Shown piece after piece: positions 1 through 7,969 of a stretch of 10,718 nucleotides of DNA. This DNA comes from Hyphomicrobiales bacterium (lineage in GTDB: Bacteria > Pseudomonadota > Alphaproteobacteria > Rhizobiales > Aestuariivirgaceae): assembly GCA_026996935.1 (NCBI GenBank), contig JALWJW010000364.1, forward strand, positions 1-10,718. The letters are read 5' to 3'. A program made the position numbers and the translations under genes. Each line of letters opens with the position of its first letter. Position 1 is the first letter of the stretch. Below the pieces are notes generated by a model. That model saw only the letters and a program-made list of their open reading frames with translations, was not told the DNA's origin and did not search any database.

Positions 1-1107
1 GCAAAACCGATCAAATTGGCCGACATCAAAACCACAAAGGTTTCCGCCATTCATCCCGCCGGTTTTTACAAACGCAGTGCCAATATTTTGGCCCTTAATC
101 TTAAAGTCGAACCAACCCAATTGACAGCGCTGGCCACCACGGCCCCGAACCAAACCTTTGCCAGCTATGAACCTGCTCCCGTCTTCCCACTATCAAGTTG
201 GTTCTTCATTTTGGCTTTCATACTGGCCTTGCTTGATAGCATCGCCGCGTTGTTCCTCATGGGCGGTATTGAGAAATTAAAACGATCACGCAGTGTCCTC
301 CCCATAGTCGCCATATTCATCGCGGTAAGTTTGATCAATCCGCTTCCAACCAACGCACAAGAAATAAGCGCCAAAGATAAAACCGCCATGGAAGCGGTGG
401 ACCAAACCCGCTTGGCCTATGTTAAAACTGGCAATGAAGTCGTTGACCTCACCAGCCTTGCAGGTCTCAACGGCCTTAATTTAGCCCTGTCACAACGCAC
501 CTCCGTTGAACCAGGTTTTCCCCAAGGCATTGATTTAGAAAAAGACGACATTGTATTTTATCCATTGCTCTATTGGCCCATTCTTGAAAACACCAAAGCC
601 CCGTCAGATAAAGTGGTGGCAAAACTTAAAAAGTTTATGAAAAACGGCGGCACAATCTTTTTTGATACCCGCGATGAAAGCGTAACAATGCAATCATTGT
701 TTGGCACCCCATCGCCCAAAACTTTAGCATTGCGCCGCGTATTGGAAAAATTTGATATTCCAGCCTTGGAACCAGTGCCGGCCCGCCATGTTCTCACCCG
801 CTCGTTTTATCTGATGCAACATTTTCCGGGGCGCTATTTAGGCGGCAAATTATGGGTTGAAGCCTCAAGCACTGATAAAAGTCAGATTGATGGCGTTAGC
901 TCCATCATTATCGGCTCAAACGATTACGCCGCCGCATGGGCCATTGGCGGTAATCACACACCCTTATTCCCAACCATACCAGGCGCCCCGCGCCAACGCG
1001 AGTTTGCCTATCGCACAGGCATAAACATCGTCATGTACACATTGACTGGCAATTACAAAGCCGATCAGGTTCACATCCCCGCATTGTTACAGAGGCTTGG
1101 CCAATGA
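1..1107 (+). CDS. DUF4159 domain membrane protein, C-terminal part (5' end outside window)
   Basis: The reading frame is open from the first base, so this is the last ~368 residues of a longer protein; the TTG at 16 is an internal Leu codon, not a start. Seen: a membrane segment around 187-267 (WFFILAFILALL...), a charged KLKRSR patch, and a second hydrophobic stretch around 292-350 (LPIVAIFIAVSLINPLP) followed by NAQE. From about 395 to the end there is a GATase-like fold with DQTRLAYV, FYPLLYWPI, MKNGGTIFFDTRDE, HVLTRSFYLM and EFAYRTGINIVMYTLTGNYK, which I recognise as the DUF4159 domain. Known: in alphaproteobacteria this domain is usually fused behind a BatA-type (aerotolerance regulator N-terminal) region and encoded after MoxR ATPase and DUF58 genes. 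The biochemical role is not established; an envelope role is the usual guess. It overlaps the next gene by ATGA, so the two are probably translationally coupled. Confidence 0.85.
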   Translation, partial: AKPIKLADIKTTKVSAIHPAGFYKRSANILALNLKVEPTQLTALATTAPNQTFASYEPAPVFPLSSWFFILAFILALLDSIAALFLMGGIEKLKRSRSVLPIVAIFIAVSLINPLPTNAQEISAKDKTAMEAVDQTRLAYVKTGNEVVDLTSLAGLNGLNLALSQRTSVEPGFPQGIDLEKDDIVFYPLLYWPILENTKAPSDKVVAKLKKFMKNGGTIFFDTRDESVTMQSLFGTPSPKTLALRRVLEKFDIPALEPVPARHVLTRSFYLMQHFPGRYLGGKLWVEASSTDKSQIDGVSSIIIGSNDYAAAWAIGGNHTPLFPTIPGAPRQREFAYRTGINIVMYTLTGNYKADQVHIPALLQRLGQ

Positions 1108-3182
1108 ACGAGAGCTTTTCAAAAATGAACCTCGACATTATCTGGCAGCCATTATTGTCTATGCCTTGGATCATCACCTTAGGCTTGACAGCGCTCATTC
1201 TTATTGGCCTATCCTTATACGCCCGCCAGCGCGGTAGTATTTTACGCGCCATTGCACTTAGTGCCCTGTTCATCACTTTGTTAAACCCAAGCGTCAATCA
1301 GGAACAGCGTCAACAACTCACCGACATCGCGGTTTTGGTTGTTGACCAAAGTACCAGCCAGAACATTGGCCAGCGCACCGCCCAAACAGAAAAAGCGCGC
1401 AAAAGCGTTGAGCAATCTATTGCCGATTTAAGCAACACAGAATTGCGCACCGTTTACGTCAATTCTGGCATCTCAACCCGCACCGAAGGCACCCGAGTTT
1501 TCAACGCCCTCAACAGCGCCCTGCAAGACATCCCACCAGAACGTTTTGCAGGGGCCATCATCATTTCAGATGGTCAAATCCATGATGTGCCTAAACCGTT
1601 CAAATCCGCCAGTGCACCCTACCATCTGCTTTTATCTGGCAACAAAAACGAAACCGACCGGCAGGTTGAAATTCTCAACGCCCCCAAATTTTCCATAATC
1701 GGCACCCAGCAAACCATTCGTTTTAAGGTCAATCAATTTGGCAAAGCTGAAAATGGCAACCGCGCCCTTGTCACCATTGCCCGTGACGGCGAACGTGTTG
1801 GGCAGGTCACGGTTGATATTGGCAAAGAGATCAATTTTTCTGCCACCATCAGCCATGGCGGTCAAAACATTTTTGAAATATCGGCCAACACATATCCCAA
1901 TGAATTGTCCAAACAAAACAACCGCGCGGTGGCTGTCATTAATGGCATCCGCGATCGGTTGCGGGTGTTACTTGTTTCTGGCCAACCGCACCCGGGCGAG
2001 CGTACATGGCGCAACTTGTTAAAGGCAGATCCTTCTGTTGATCTTGTCCATTTTACCATTTTACGCCCACCGGAAAAACAAGACGGCACCCCTATTAACG
2101 AGCTTTCACTTATTGCTTTTCCAACACGAGAACTATTCTCTGAAAAGCTCGATGAATTTGATCTGGTAATTTTTGACCGTTATGCGAGGCGCGGTGTTTT
2201 GCCGGGAGTTTACCTTTATAATATTGCTGATTATGTGCAAAATGGCGGCGCGGTTTTGGTTGCTGCCGGGCCAGACTACGCCAATAACGCCAGCATTTAT
2301 CATTCAGGCTTATCAAACATACTACCTGCCGTACCAACGGGCAATGTCACAACAATTCCCTATCGCGCTCAAGAAACCACAAACGGTAAACGCCACCCCG
2401 TTGTGCGCGGCCTGAAAGGCGGTGGGGGTGACAAGCCAACCTGGGGCAAATGGTTCCGCTTAATCGATGCAAAAAATGATGACGGCACAGTGTTAATGAC
2501 CGGCCCACAGGATAAACCCTTATTACTGGTTGCAAGAAAGGGCAAAGGCCGCGTTGCTCAACTCATGTCAGACCATTCATGGCTTTGGGATCGAGGTTAT
2601 GATGGTGGCGGCCCACAAGCAGAATTACTTCGCCGCATCGCCCACTGGCTAATGGCAGAACCAGACCTTGAAGAAGAAAAACTAAGCGGGCGACAAAAGG
2701 GTAAAAACCTTATTATTACGCGCCAAACCATGGGGGATAAAGCGGGAAAAGTAACCATCACTACACCGTCAGGCAAAACCAAAACCTTGGAACTTGTTCA
2801 ACAAAAGCCTGGCCTTTGGGCAGCAAAAACCGCCATAACCGAACCTGGCATCCATAAATTGGTCAATGACGATAAAACCGCCTTTGCCGCTGTTGGGTCA
2901 CCAGATCCACGCGAGTCCAGTCAGGTTCACTCCACTGGCAAATTAATGAAAAACGTCGTTACCATCACCAAAGGCAGCATCACCCGCATTGAAAAACAAA
3001 CCCCGCGCGTTGTCATGGTTAAATCAGATCGATCATTTTCCGGTTCTGGCTGGATCGGCCTTAAACGCAATAATGCTTATGATGTCACCGCCATTAAGAC
3101 CATGCCATTAATGACAACATTGTTGGCGCTGCTTATCCTACTCGGCCTCATCACCGCCATGTGGTATCGCGAAGGGCGTTAA
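1104..3182 (+). CDS. Membrane-anchored vWA-like / glutamine amidotransferase-like protein
   Basis: 692 residues. The ATG sits in an ATGA overlap with the preceding stop and has AGAGG nine bases upstream, which fixes the start. Two membrane segments lie at about 22-40 and 48-62 and a last one at about 670-687 before the basic tail WYREGR, so the bulk is a large domain between N- and C-terminal anchors. A vWA-like domain follows the first pair: IAVLVVDQSTSQ (Asp81, Ser83, Ser85 form a DxSxS metal-site motif) and AIIISDGQIHD (about 151-161). A class I glutamine-amidotransferase-like fold follows from about 283 (RVLLVSGQPHPGERTWRNLL, then FDLVIFDRYARRG, VQNGGAVLVAAGPDY). I see no convincing Cys-His-Glu triad, so it is probably non-catalytic and a binding or scaffold protein. 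This arrangement is typical of the last genes of MoxR/DUF58/DUF4159 operons; the function is unknown. The stop overlaps the convergent gene's stop by four bases. Confidence 0.85.
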   Translation: MNESFSKMNLDIIWQPLLSMPWIITLGLTALILIGLSLYARQRGSILRAIALSALFITLLNPSVNQEQRQQLTDIAVLVVDQSTSQNIGQRTAQTEKARKSVEQSIADLSNTELRTVYVNSGISTRTEGTRVFNALNSALQDIPPERFAGAIIISDGQIHDVPKPFKSASAPYHLLLSGNKNETDRQVEILNAPKFSIIGTQQTIRFKVNQFGKAENGNRALVTIARDGERVGQVTVDIGKEINFSATISHGGQNIFEISANTYPNELSKQNNRAVAVINGIRDRLRVLLVSGQPHPGERTWRNLLKADPSVDLVHFTILRPPEKQDGTPINELSLIAFPTRELFSEKLDEFDLVIFDRYARRGVLPGVYLYNIADYVQNGGAVLVAAGPDYANNASIYHSGLSNILPAVPTGNVTTIPYRAQETTNGKRHPVVRGLKGGGGDKPTWGKWFRLIDAKNDDGTVLMTGPQDKPLLLVARKGKGRVAQLMSDHSWLWDRGYDGGGPQAELLRRIAHWLMAEPDLEEEKLSGRQKGKNLIITRQTMGDKAGKVTITTPSGKTKTLELVQQKPGLWAAKTAITEPGIHKLVNDDKTAFAAVGSPDPRESSQVHSTGKLMKNVVTITKGSITRIEKQTPRVVMVKSDRSFSGSGWIGLKRNNAYDVTAIKTMPLMTTLLALLILLGLITAMWYREGR

Positions 3183-3967
3183 GACTTAACCGCCAAAATA
3201 TCTTCCACAAGGTCTTTATCTTCGGGCTTATCCACATCAATCGCGGCATTGGCAAAGGGCAATAATACTGGTTTTGCCACCACACCAATGCGATCAGATG
3301 CCAACTCAAACGCCTTTTCCAAATTGATTGATGAGGTGAGATAAGCCATAATCGCCTTAAATCCAAAGGCGGCAACCAGTTTAAACGGGTTTTTGCGGTT
3401 CTTTTCAATCTGCTGCCAAAAGGCCAGAACTTTTTGCGCCTGCGGTGTTTTAAAAGCAAATAAATTACACCCGGAAACCCGATCAGGCCCAAATTTTAAA
3501 AACGTCCGCTTGGCGTTGGGATAAGCCCCAAGAATGGTTTTATCACTTGCCAGCCCGACATTTAAATCACTATCAGACTGCTCTGCACTCGACATAAAAA
3601 AATCAAGCATATCGCGATCAAGCAAGGCGTGGTCTGCCGTTGTCACCAATACTTTATGACCATCATTAATATGAGATAATGCCTGCAAGACCGATGCGGG
3701 TGCGCTGGTGGTTGAAGGTTCAAAAATAACCTTTTCGCGGTTTTCCCCAAGCGCTAAATCAAGCGCGACTTCATCTTCAATTGAAACACGAATAGATTGA
3801 ATGGACGAGTGGTCTGACAACACGTTCACAACCCGCGACAGCATTTTCTCACCACCCACTTCAATCAGACATTTATGGCTTACACCATAATATTCAGCCA
3901 TGGGATCGTTAGGACCACGGCTGGCTGCCAAAATCAACGCATGCCACTTTTCACTTGGTTGAACCAT
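3179..3967 (-). CDS. MobA-like nucleotidyltransferase (NTP_transf_3 type)
   Basis: 262 residues. Seen: an N-terminal nucleotide-binding motif (ALILAASRGPNDPMA, residues 10-24, then HKCLIEVGG with Lys32), TTSAPASVLQAL (87-97) as base-binding loop, VTTADHALLD with Asp112 as candidate metal ligand, and AAIDVDKPED (Asp244/Asp246) near the C-terminus as second metal site. This is the order of a GT-A-like nucleotidyltransferase transferring NMP to a phosphorylated substrate. The first motif departs from the LAGGxSxRxG of true MobA (LAASRGPNDPMA instead), so molybdenum cofactor guanylylation is unlikely. The gene starts five bases after the stop of the acyltransferase gene and must be co-transcribed with it. 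In this setting it may activate a sugar, polyol or inositol phosphate as an NDP derivative for a lipid head group; that is inference. The start codon has only a weak AAAG upstream. Confidence 0.8.
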   Translation of the reverse strand: MVQPSEKWHALILAASRGPNDPMAEYYGVSHKCLIEVGGEKMLSRVVNVLSDHSSIQSIRVSIEDEVALDLALGENREKVIFEPSTTSAPASVLQALSHINDGHKVLVTTADHALLDRDMLDFFMSSAEQSDSDLNVGLASDKTILGAYPNAKRTFLKFGPDRVSGCNLFAFKTPQAQKVLAFWQQIEKNRKNPFKLVAAFGFKAIMAYLTSSINLEKAFELASDRIGVVAKPVLLPFANAAIDVDKPEDKDLVEDILAVKS

Positions 3968-3972
3968 AATCT

Positions 3973-5112
3973 TTACAACGCCGCCTCATAAACCCGATAG
4001 GTTTTATATGGCTCACCACCCAGATTTTCAATAACGTGACGCATGGAAAAATTATCCTCTAAAATCCATGACAGCTCAGCCCGTTTTACCCCGCGAGATT
4101 TATGCGCCACCCGCACCGCCTCAATCACCGCCAATGCCAAAGCCGACCCCACAGGTGTGCCGTGAAATTCTTTTTTCACACCCATTAACACCATGCGCGC
4201 AGATTCAAGCGGTGTAAATTTCATCCGCCATAAAATTTTAAACACACCCAATGGCAACAATCTACCATCCAGATCTTTAATCCAATTATTAATATTGGGC
4301 AGAGTCACCGCCATTGAAGCTGGCACTCCTTTATACTCGGCTATAGCAATATAATCTTCTTCCACCAGAATTTTCAACGCATCCCCAAGGGCCGTAATTT
4401 CAGCCTCAGTCATTTCAACAAAACCCCAATTGTTTGACCAGGCATCATTAAACAGATCAATGACAATTTTCAGATCACGCTCAAGGTTTTTCTTAGAAAA
4501 AGTCCGCACCACTAAATCACCAGATTTTGATGCTTTGCGCACCATGGCTTGCATCGCACGAGGCGGTTCTGGCAAGCCTTCAAAATTATAGGCGATTACA
4601 TCTTTTGCCTTTTTGTACCCAAGCGCTTCTATGTGTTTTTGATACCAGCGCCGCGCATGGGGCATCATCACACTGGGCGGTGTGTCAAAGCCATCAATCA
4701 AAATCCCAATATCTTCATTAATGGAAAAATTCATCGGCCCCAGCATCCGCTTCATGCCGCGTTGTTTAAGCCAGTCAGCCGCCATATCAAGCAAGGCTTT
4801 AAACACCGCTTCATCATCTATCGCATCCAAAAACCCAAAATGTCCTGTGGCATCCTGATAACGTTCAATATGCAAATCATTAATCTGCGCTGAAATACGC
4901 CCCACAATCTCACCATCACGTTCAGCTATAAAAAGTTGTACGGTGGCGTGTTCAAAATAGGGGTTTTTGTTCGGGCTGATATGCTCATTACGCTCAAAAA
5001 ACAATTGCGGCACAAAGTTTTTACAACCCGCAAAGGTTTTAAACGGCACCTTTAAAAACAAGTCCCGATCCTTTTTACTGTTCGCTTCACGAACAACAAT
5101 TTCACCAGCCAT
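3973..5112 (-). CDS. Large GNAT-fold N-acyltransferase, resembling bacterial ceramide synthase
   Basis: 379 residues from the ATG at 5112, chosen because GGAGAG ends seven bases before it; a GTG at 5157 in the same frame lacks such a site. Seen: an N-terminal GNAT-like half (IVVREANSKKDRDLFLKVPF, then VQLFIAERDGEIVGRISAQIND at about 58-79), the motif GPMNFSINEDIGILIDGFDTP (125-145) followed by PPSVMMPH, and a second GNAT-like half with IAIAEYKGVPASMAVTLPN (256-273), GVKKEFHGTPVGSAL (311-324) and ELSWILEDNFSMRHVIENLG (347-365) before EPYKTYRVYE. Double-GNAT proteins of this kind are often labelled only N-acetyltransferase or dATP pyrophosphohydrolase. From memory, the Caulobacter crescentus ceramide synthase bCerS belongs to this kind of acyltransferase, which would make the reaction acylation of a sphingoid base amine. 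The lipid-enzyme context supports a lipid role, but the substrate is inference. It is followed after five bases by the nucleotidyltransferase gene. A 122-base gap precedes it, in which I could not fix a promoter. Confidence 0.75.
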   Translation of the reverse strand: MAGEIVVREANSKKDRDLFLKVPFKTFAGCKNFVPQLFFERNEHISPNKNPYFEHATVQLFIAERDGEIVGRISAQINDLHIERYQDATGHFGFLDAIDDEAVFKALLDMAADWLKQRGMKRMLGPMNFSINEDIGILIDGFDTPPSVMMPHARRWYQKHIEALGYKKAKDVIAYNFEGLPEPPRAMQAMVRKASKSGDLVVRTFSKKNLERDLKIVIDLFNDAWSNNWGFVEMTEAEITALGDALKILVEEDYIAIAEYKGVPASMAVTLPNINNWIKDLDGRLLPLGVFKILWRMKFTPLESARMVLMGVKKEFHGTPVGSALALAVIEAVRVAHKSRGVKRAELSWILEDNFSMRHVIENLGGEPYKTYRVYEAAL

Positions 5113-5119
5113 CACTACA

Positions 5120-5125
5120 CTCTCC
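5120..5125 (-). promoter_or_regulatory. Ribosome binding site that decides the acyltransferase start
   Basis: On the minus strand this reads GGAGAG, followed by a seven-base spacer and ATG at 5112. It lies inside the reading frame if the upstream GTG at 5157 were used, so it argues for the shorter 379-residue protein. Confidence 0.65.
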
Positions 5126-5234
5126 ACCCCAGGGTATTTTATGTTTTGCCAAGGCACCTTATGTTTTTACTAGATCACACATAAAGCATGAAACACTATA
5201 AACCCAATTCCATAAAGGCGCTGTTCAGCGAGAT

Positions 5235-6932
5235 TTAAACGACAGCGACTCTGGAAACTTTACCCTCTTTAACAGAGTAAAGCCGATGGGCAATCTTTGT
5301 CCATGCAGGGCGGTGAGTAATTGTCACAATAGTATATAACCCGGCCAGTTTTGCCACATTATCGCAAATTTCAGCTTCGGTGTCAGGATCAAGCGCGCTG
5401 GTCACTTCATCAAGAATAAGCAATGCCGGCTTCCCAACCAACGCACGCGCAAGTGCAATACGTTGACGCTGACCACCAGATAATTTTGCCCCCATTTCGC
5501 CAACAACAGTATCAAGCCCGTCAGACAAACGACGTACAAAACCCGACCCACCTGCCAGATCAAGAGCTTCAAATACCGCTTTATCGTCAACATCTTCGTC
5601 ACCAAAAGTGACATTTTCACGAACAGTACCATGCAATAATGATAATTCCTGCGGCACATAGCCAACCTTTTTTCGCCAGGAACTGATTGCTATGTTCTTC
5701 AAAGGCACACCATCAACCACAACCTGACCTGAAGACGGGCGATGAAGCCCCAAAAGCAAATCAATCAGGGTTGTTTTTCCCGCACCTGAAGCGCCCTGTA
5801 AAACAGTAATTTGCCCGGCTGGAACCTCAAAACTTGCGCCATGAATAATCTGACAATCCTCATAAGAAAAATCCACATCTTCAAATCCGCATGACTTTTT
5901 CAATTCGGGCGCAGGTTTACCCTCATCTATCTCACCGTGGGCAATCAGATCATCGGTCAGCTCTATCGTTCGCCAATATGCACTTTCAAGCGTTGCCGCC
6001 TGTTGCAAAAAGTTTTGCACTTTAGATAAAACCGAAATGACCTGAACAAAAATGACTCCAACAACAACCATTTCAGCCAAAGGGATTTTCATGTAAACCG
6101 CAGCGAAAAAAACCCCACCACCCATCGCTATCGTGCGTAAAGCTTCTTGGCCATATAAAAGCCCGATAACCGAAAGCACCTTTTTAATCAGCGCTTTTCG
6201 TAGCCGTTTAACCCGGGCCAAAAAAAATGTTTCAAAGTGAGCCGAGCGATGCATCGCTTTAATTGGTTTAATATTATTCAACGCATCTGAAACCGATATG
6301 ACCAATTGAGATGTTTGATCTGTTTGTTTATTGCCTGCTTTACGGCCGGACTTCACTAATTTGGAAAGAGTGAATAAAAGCGTTAAACCCACAATTGTGC
6401 CGGCAATTGCCAATTTCGGCGAAATAAGCATCGCGACAACAACATAAACGATTGCTTGAATAAAAAATGCAACAAACCGCGCCGAGATATAATAAGCATC
6501 GCCCGCCCGTGTCGCATCATTAGAAATCGCATTGGCAATTTTGCCCGGCTTGTTTGAGGTAAAATACGACCAGCGCGCCTTAAACATTGCATTCAACAAT
6601 TTACGCCGTATCCGTGTTGAGACAATCGCTACTGAAATACCAGCGTAAGAAATAGCCAAAAAAGTCAAAAACGACTTCAACACCATGGCGCAAGTGACAA
6701 ATACAATCAGCGTTGGCAATGTTGGAGACAGACCAAATACAGCCAATACCTGAGTAATAAGAACATTCACCGTTTCATTGCCACCATCCACACTGCCACC
6801 AATTTTTGCAGCAACCGGCAACAACGCAGTTAAACTAATAGCCTCACTGGCACCAGCCAGCAAAAGGCACAATAAAACCAGAAAGGGTTTTGTGCCTTCA
6901 GCACCAAAAAAAATACGGAAAACTTTGATCAT
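5235..6932 (-). CDS. MsbA-like ABC exporter half-transporter (TMD-NBD fusion)
   Basis: 565 residues, the usual length for a homodimeric exporter with an N-terminal six-helix domain and a C-terminal ATPase. Membrane segments include FLVLLCLLLAGASEAISLTALLPV near residue 20, LIVFVTCAMVLKSFLTFLAISYAG, a helix pair around FFIQAIVYVVVAMLISPKLAIAG, and MVVVGVIFVQVISVL near 290. The ATPase is complete: Walker A GASGAGKTT (380-388), Q-loop Gln428 in VGYVPQELS, signature LSGGQ (484-488), Walker B LILDE (505-509; Glu509 catalytic) and H-loop His540 in TITHRP. The start is supported by AGGA six bases before the ATG. Known: this class flips lipids or exports peptides and drugs. With lipid-synthesis genes on both sides, export of the lipid made here is the simplest reading, but a substrate cannot be read from sequence. 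It lies 50 bases after the hydroxylase gene on the same strand. Two runs of eight T in its coding strand (6220-6227 and 6906-6913) are the only oddity. Confidence 0.9.
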   Translation of the reverse strand: MIKVFRIFFGAEGTKPFLVLLCLLLAGASEAISLTALLPVAAKIGGSVDGGNETVNVLITQVLAVFGLSPTLPTLIVFVTCAMVLKSFLTFLAISYAGISVAIVSTRIRRKLLNAMFKARWSYFTSNKPGKIANAISNDATRAGDAYYISARFVAFFIQAIVYVVVAMLISPKLAIAGTIVGLTLLFTLSKLVKSGRKAGNKQTDQTSQLVISVSDALNNIKPIKAMHRSAHFETFFLARVKRLRKALIKKVLSVIGLLYGQEALRTIAMGGGVFFAAVYMKIPLAEMVVVGVIFVQVISVLSKVQNFLQQAATLESAYWRTIELTDDLIAHGEIDEGKPAPELKKSCGFEDVDFSYEDCQIIHGASFEVPAGQITVLQGASGAGKTTLIDLLLGLHRPSSGQVVVDGVPLKNIAISSWRKKVGYVPQELSLLHGTVRENVTFGDEDVDDKAVFEALDLAGGSGFVRRLSDGLDTVVGEMGAKLSGGQRQRIALARALVGKPALLILDEVTSALDPDTEAEICDNVAKLAGLYTIVTITHRPAWTKIAHRLYSVKEGKVSRVAVV

Positions 6933-6952
6933 AAATGGTCCTGAGGAAACAT

Positions 6953-6977
6953 AAAAAACAACTCAAAAAAAATGAGT
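6953..6977 (-). terminator. Weak hairpin plus T-run between hydroxylase and exporter genes
   Basis: In the minus direction, just after the hydroxylase stop, ACTCA and TGAGT (5 bp, seven-T loop, plus positions 6961-6977) are followed by TG and six T. The shape is that of a Rho-independent terminator, but the stem is short and AT-rich. It lies only about 10 bases before the exporter's ribosome binding site, so it may at most reduce read-through within an operon. Confidence 0.3.
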
Positions 6978-6982
6978 GCCCC

Positions 6983-7807
6983 TTATTGCCCCTGATCGCT
7001 CATCTTTTCAAGGTTTTCATTTGCCCGCCGCGTAGCAGCTTCAAACCGATCCTCAAATTTTTCCATATTTTTCTTCGGTTCCTGATAAAACGCGGTCATT
7101 TTCATTGCAGACAAAAGCAGTTTATTGGCAAAACGACCGCCCCATTTCATTGGTCGGTCAAAGTCAAATAATAAAATGACCCGCTCCTCATCTGTCTCAT
7201 TCCAAACTTCATGATTATAAGTATCATCAATCACAAACAGGCTACCCTCACGCCAGGACCGGGTTTCGTCACCAACTCGAATGCGGCATTTTTCATAATC
7301 TTCAGGAATAATAACCCCCAAATGCGCACGCAAAATGCCTTTGGTCACCCCCGTATGGGCCGGAATATGGTAGCCCGGGGCAAGAATGGAAAACCATGCG
7401 GTTTGCAAGTCTGGTACGCTTTCAAGCATTTTCGTTGTTTGAGGTGCGATCAGCGCGTTCGTTTCCATTTTTTTGCCAAACCCGTAAAGAATAAACGTCT
7501 TCCATTGTTTATCCTTGGCAATGCGGTGCTGATCTCGAGATACTTCTTCAAACCCGGGAATAGCATCACGAAACTTCAACACATCACGTGCCTCATCTGC
7601 CACCACCTGCCAGTTATCCTGAAACTGTTGAAGTTCTTTGAACTGTTCATGAGACACAAACGGGGTCGTTTCAACCAACGACTGGTTTTCCATAAAATTG
7701 GCAAGGCTATAAATAACCTTTTTTCCAAACCGTTTAATCGCCCAGCGTTTTTTATGTTTAAATTTTTGCCACAGGCTATCATTGGACTTCTCAGCAGCAC
7801 CAGTCAT
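6983..7807 (-). CDS. Aspartyl/asparaginyl beta-hydroxylase family Fe(II)/2-oxoglutarate oxygenase
   Basis: 274 residues. The family's catalytic core is visible: HIPAHTGVTKGILRAHLGVIIP (147-168), where His162 of AHLG matches the first iron ligand, RSWREGSLFVIDDTYNHEVWN (183-203), where His199 matches the second, and Arg209 in EERVILLFDFDRP as 2-oxoglutarate-binding Arg. As in animal AspH, two His and no acidic ligand are seen. The N-terminus (residues 1-40) is strongly basic (KFKHKKRWAIKRFGKK) and followed by a mildly hydrophobic stretch, suggesting membrane-surface association; there is no clear signal peptide. Known: bacterial members include LpxO, which 2-hydroxylates acyl chains of lipid A. 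In this context hydroxylation of a fatty acyl chain of the lipid made here is plausible, but that is inference. It is the first gene of its minus-strand block and has its own candidate promoter. The start codon has GGGG eight bases upstream. Confidence 0.85.
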   Translation of the reverse strand: MTGAAEKSNDSLWQKFKHKKRWAIKRFGKKVIYSLANFMENQSLVETTPFVSHEQFKELQQFQDNWQVVADEARDVLKFRDAIPGFEEVSRDQHRIAKDKQWKTFILYGFGKKMETNALIAPQTTKMLESVPDLQTAWFSILAPGYHIPAHTGVTKGILRAHLGVIIPEDYEKCRIRVGDETRSWREGSLFVIDDTYNHEVWNETDEERVILLFDFDRPMKWGGRFANKLLLSAMKMTAFYQEPKKNMEKFEDRFEAATRRANENLEKMSDQGQ

Positions 7808-7853
7808 CGATATTACCCCGCCTTAAAAGGTCACTCACAATCTGATTTGCCCC

Positions 7854-7882
7854 ACACTAATTCATCTTACGTAAACTTTCAA
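7854..7882 (-). promoter_or_regulatory. Candidate sigma-70 promoter for the hydroxylase-led block
   Basis: Minus strand: TTGAAA (7882-7877), a 17-base spacer, then TAGTGT (7859-7854), about 45 bases upstream of the hydroxylase ATG. The -35 is close to consensus; the -10 keeps only TAnnnT. The spacer contains the 8-bp palindrome TTACGTAA (7867-7874), a possible operator half. Prediction by eye only. Confidence 0.35.
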
Positions 7883-7904
7883 TTCACAAAGTAACCGATA
7901 AAAT
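7876..7904 (+). promoter_or_regulatory. Candidate sigma-70 promoter for the leader peptide and acetyltransferase
   Basis: CTTTCA (7876-7881), a 17-base spacer and TAAAAT (7899-7904). The -10 is good and the -35 poor. It would be divergent from, and overlap the -35 of, the minus-strand candidate promoter, and would give a transcript starting near 7911 with a leader of about 240 bases before the acetyltransferase start. Confidence 0.3.
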
Positions 7905-7969
7905 TGAATATGGACGCAGCAGGACAATCATGTTATTTGCACGCCATCAACTCAAGGACACAAAAACGA

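Noticed and set aside
4549..4893. 114-codon open frame on the plus strand
   Set aside because: It lies wholly opposite the acyltransferase gene and its translation has no recognisable domain.
5113..5157. Upstream GTG start for the acyltransferase
   Set aside because: The ATG at 5112 has GGAGAG at seven bases; the extension would contain that site and adds a segment without family similarity.
5219..5230. CGCTG/CAGCG inverted repeat just after the exporter stop as terminator
   Set aside because: A stable loop would leave only four base pairs, and no proper T-run follows.
7211..7894. 227-codon open frame on the plus strand
   Set aside because: It is antisense to the well-supported hydroxylase, whose catalytic motifs are all on the other strand; the translation has no recognisable domain and no good ribosome binding site.
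7904..7969. N-terminal extension of the small plus-strand frame to TTG 7904
   Set aside because: No ribosome binding site precedes 7904, and it falls at the candidate promoter's -10 and start region.
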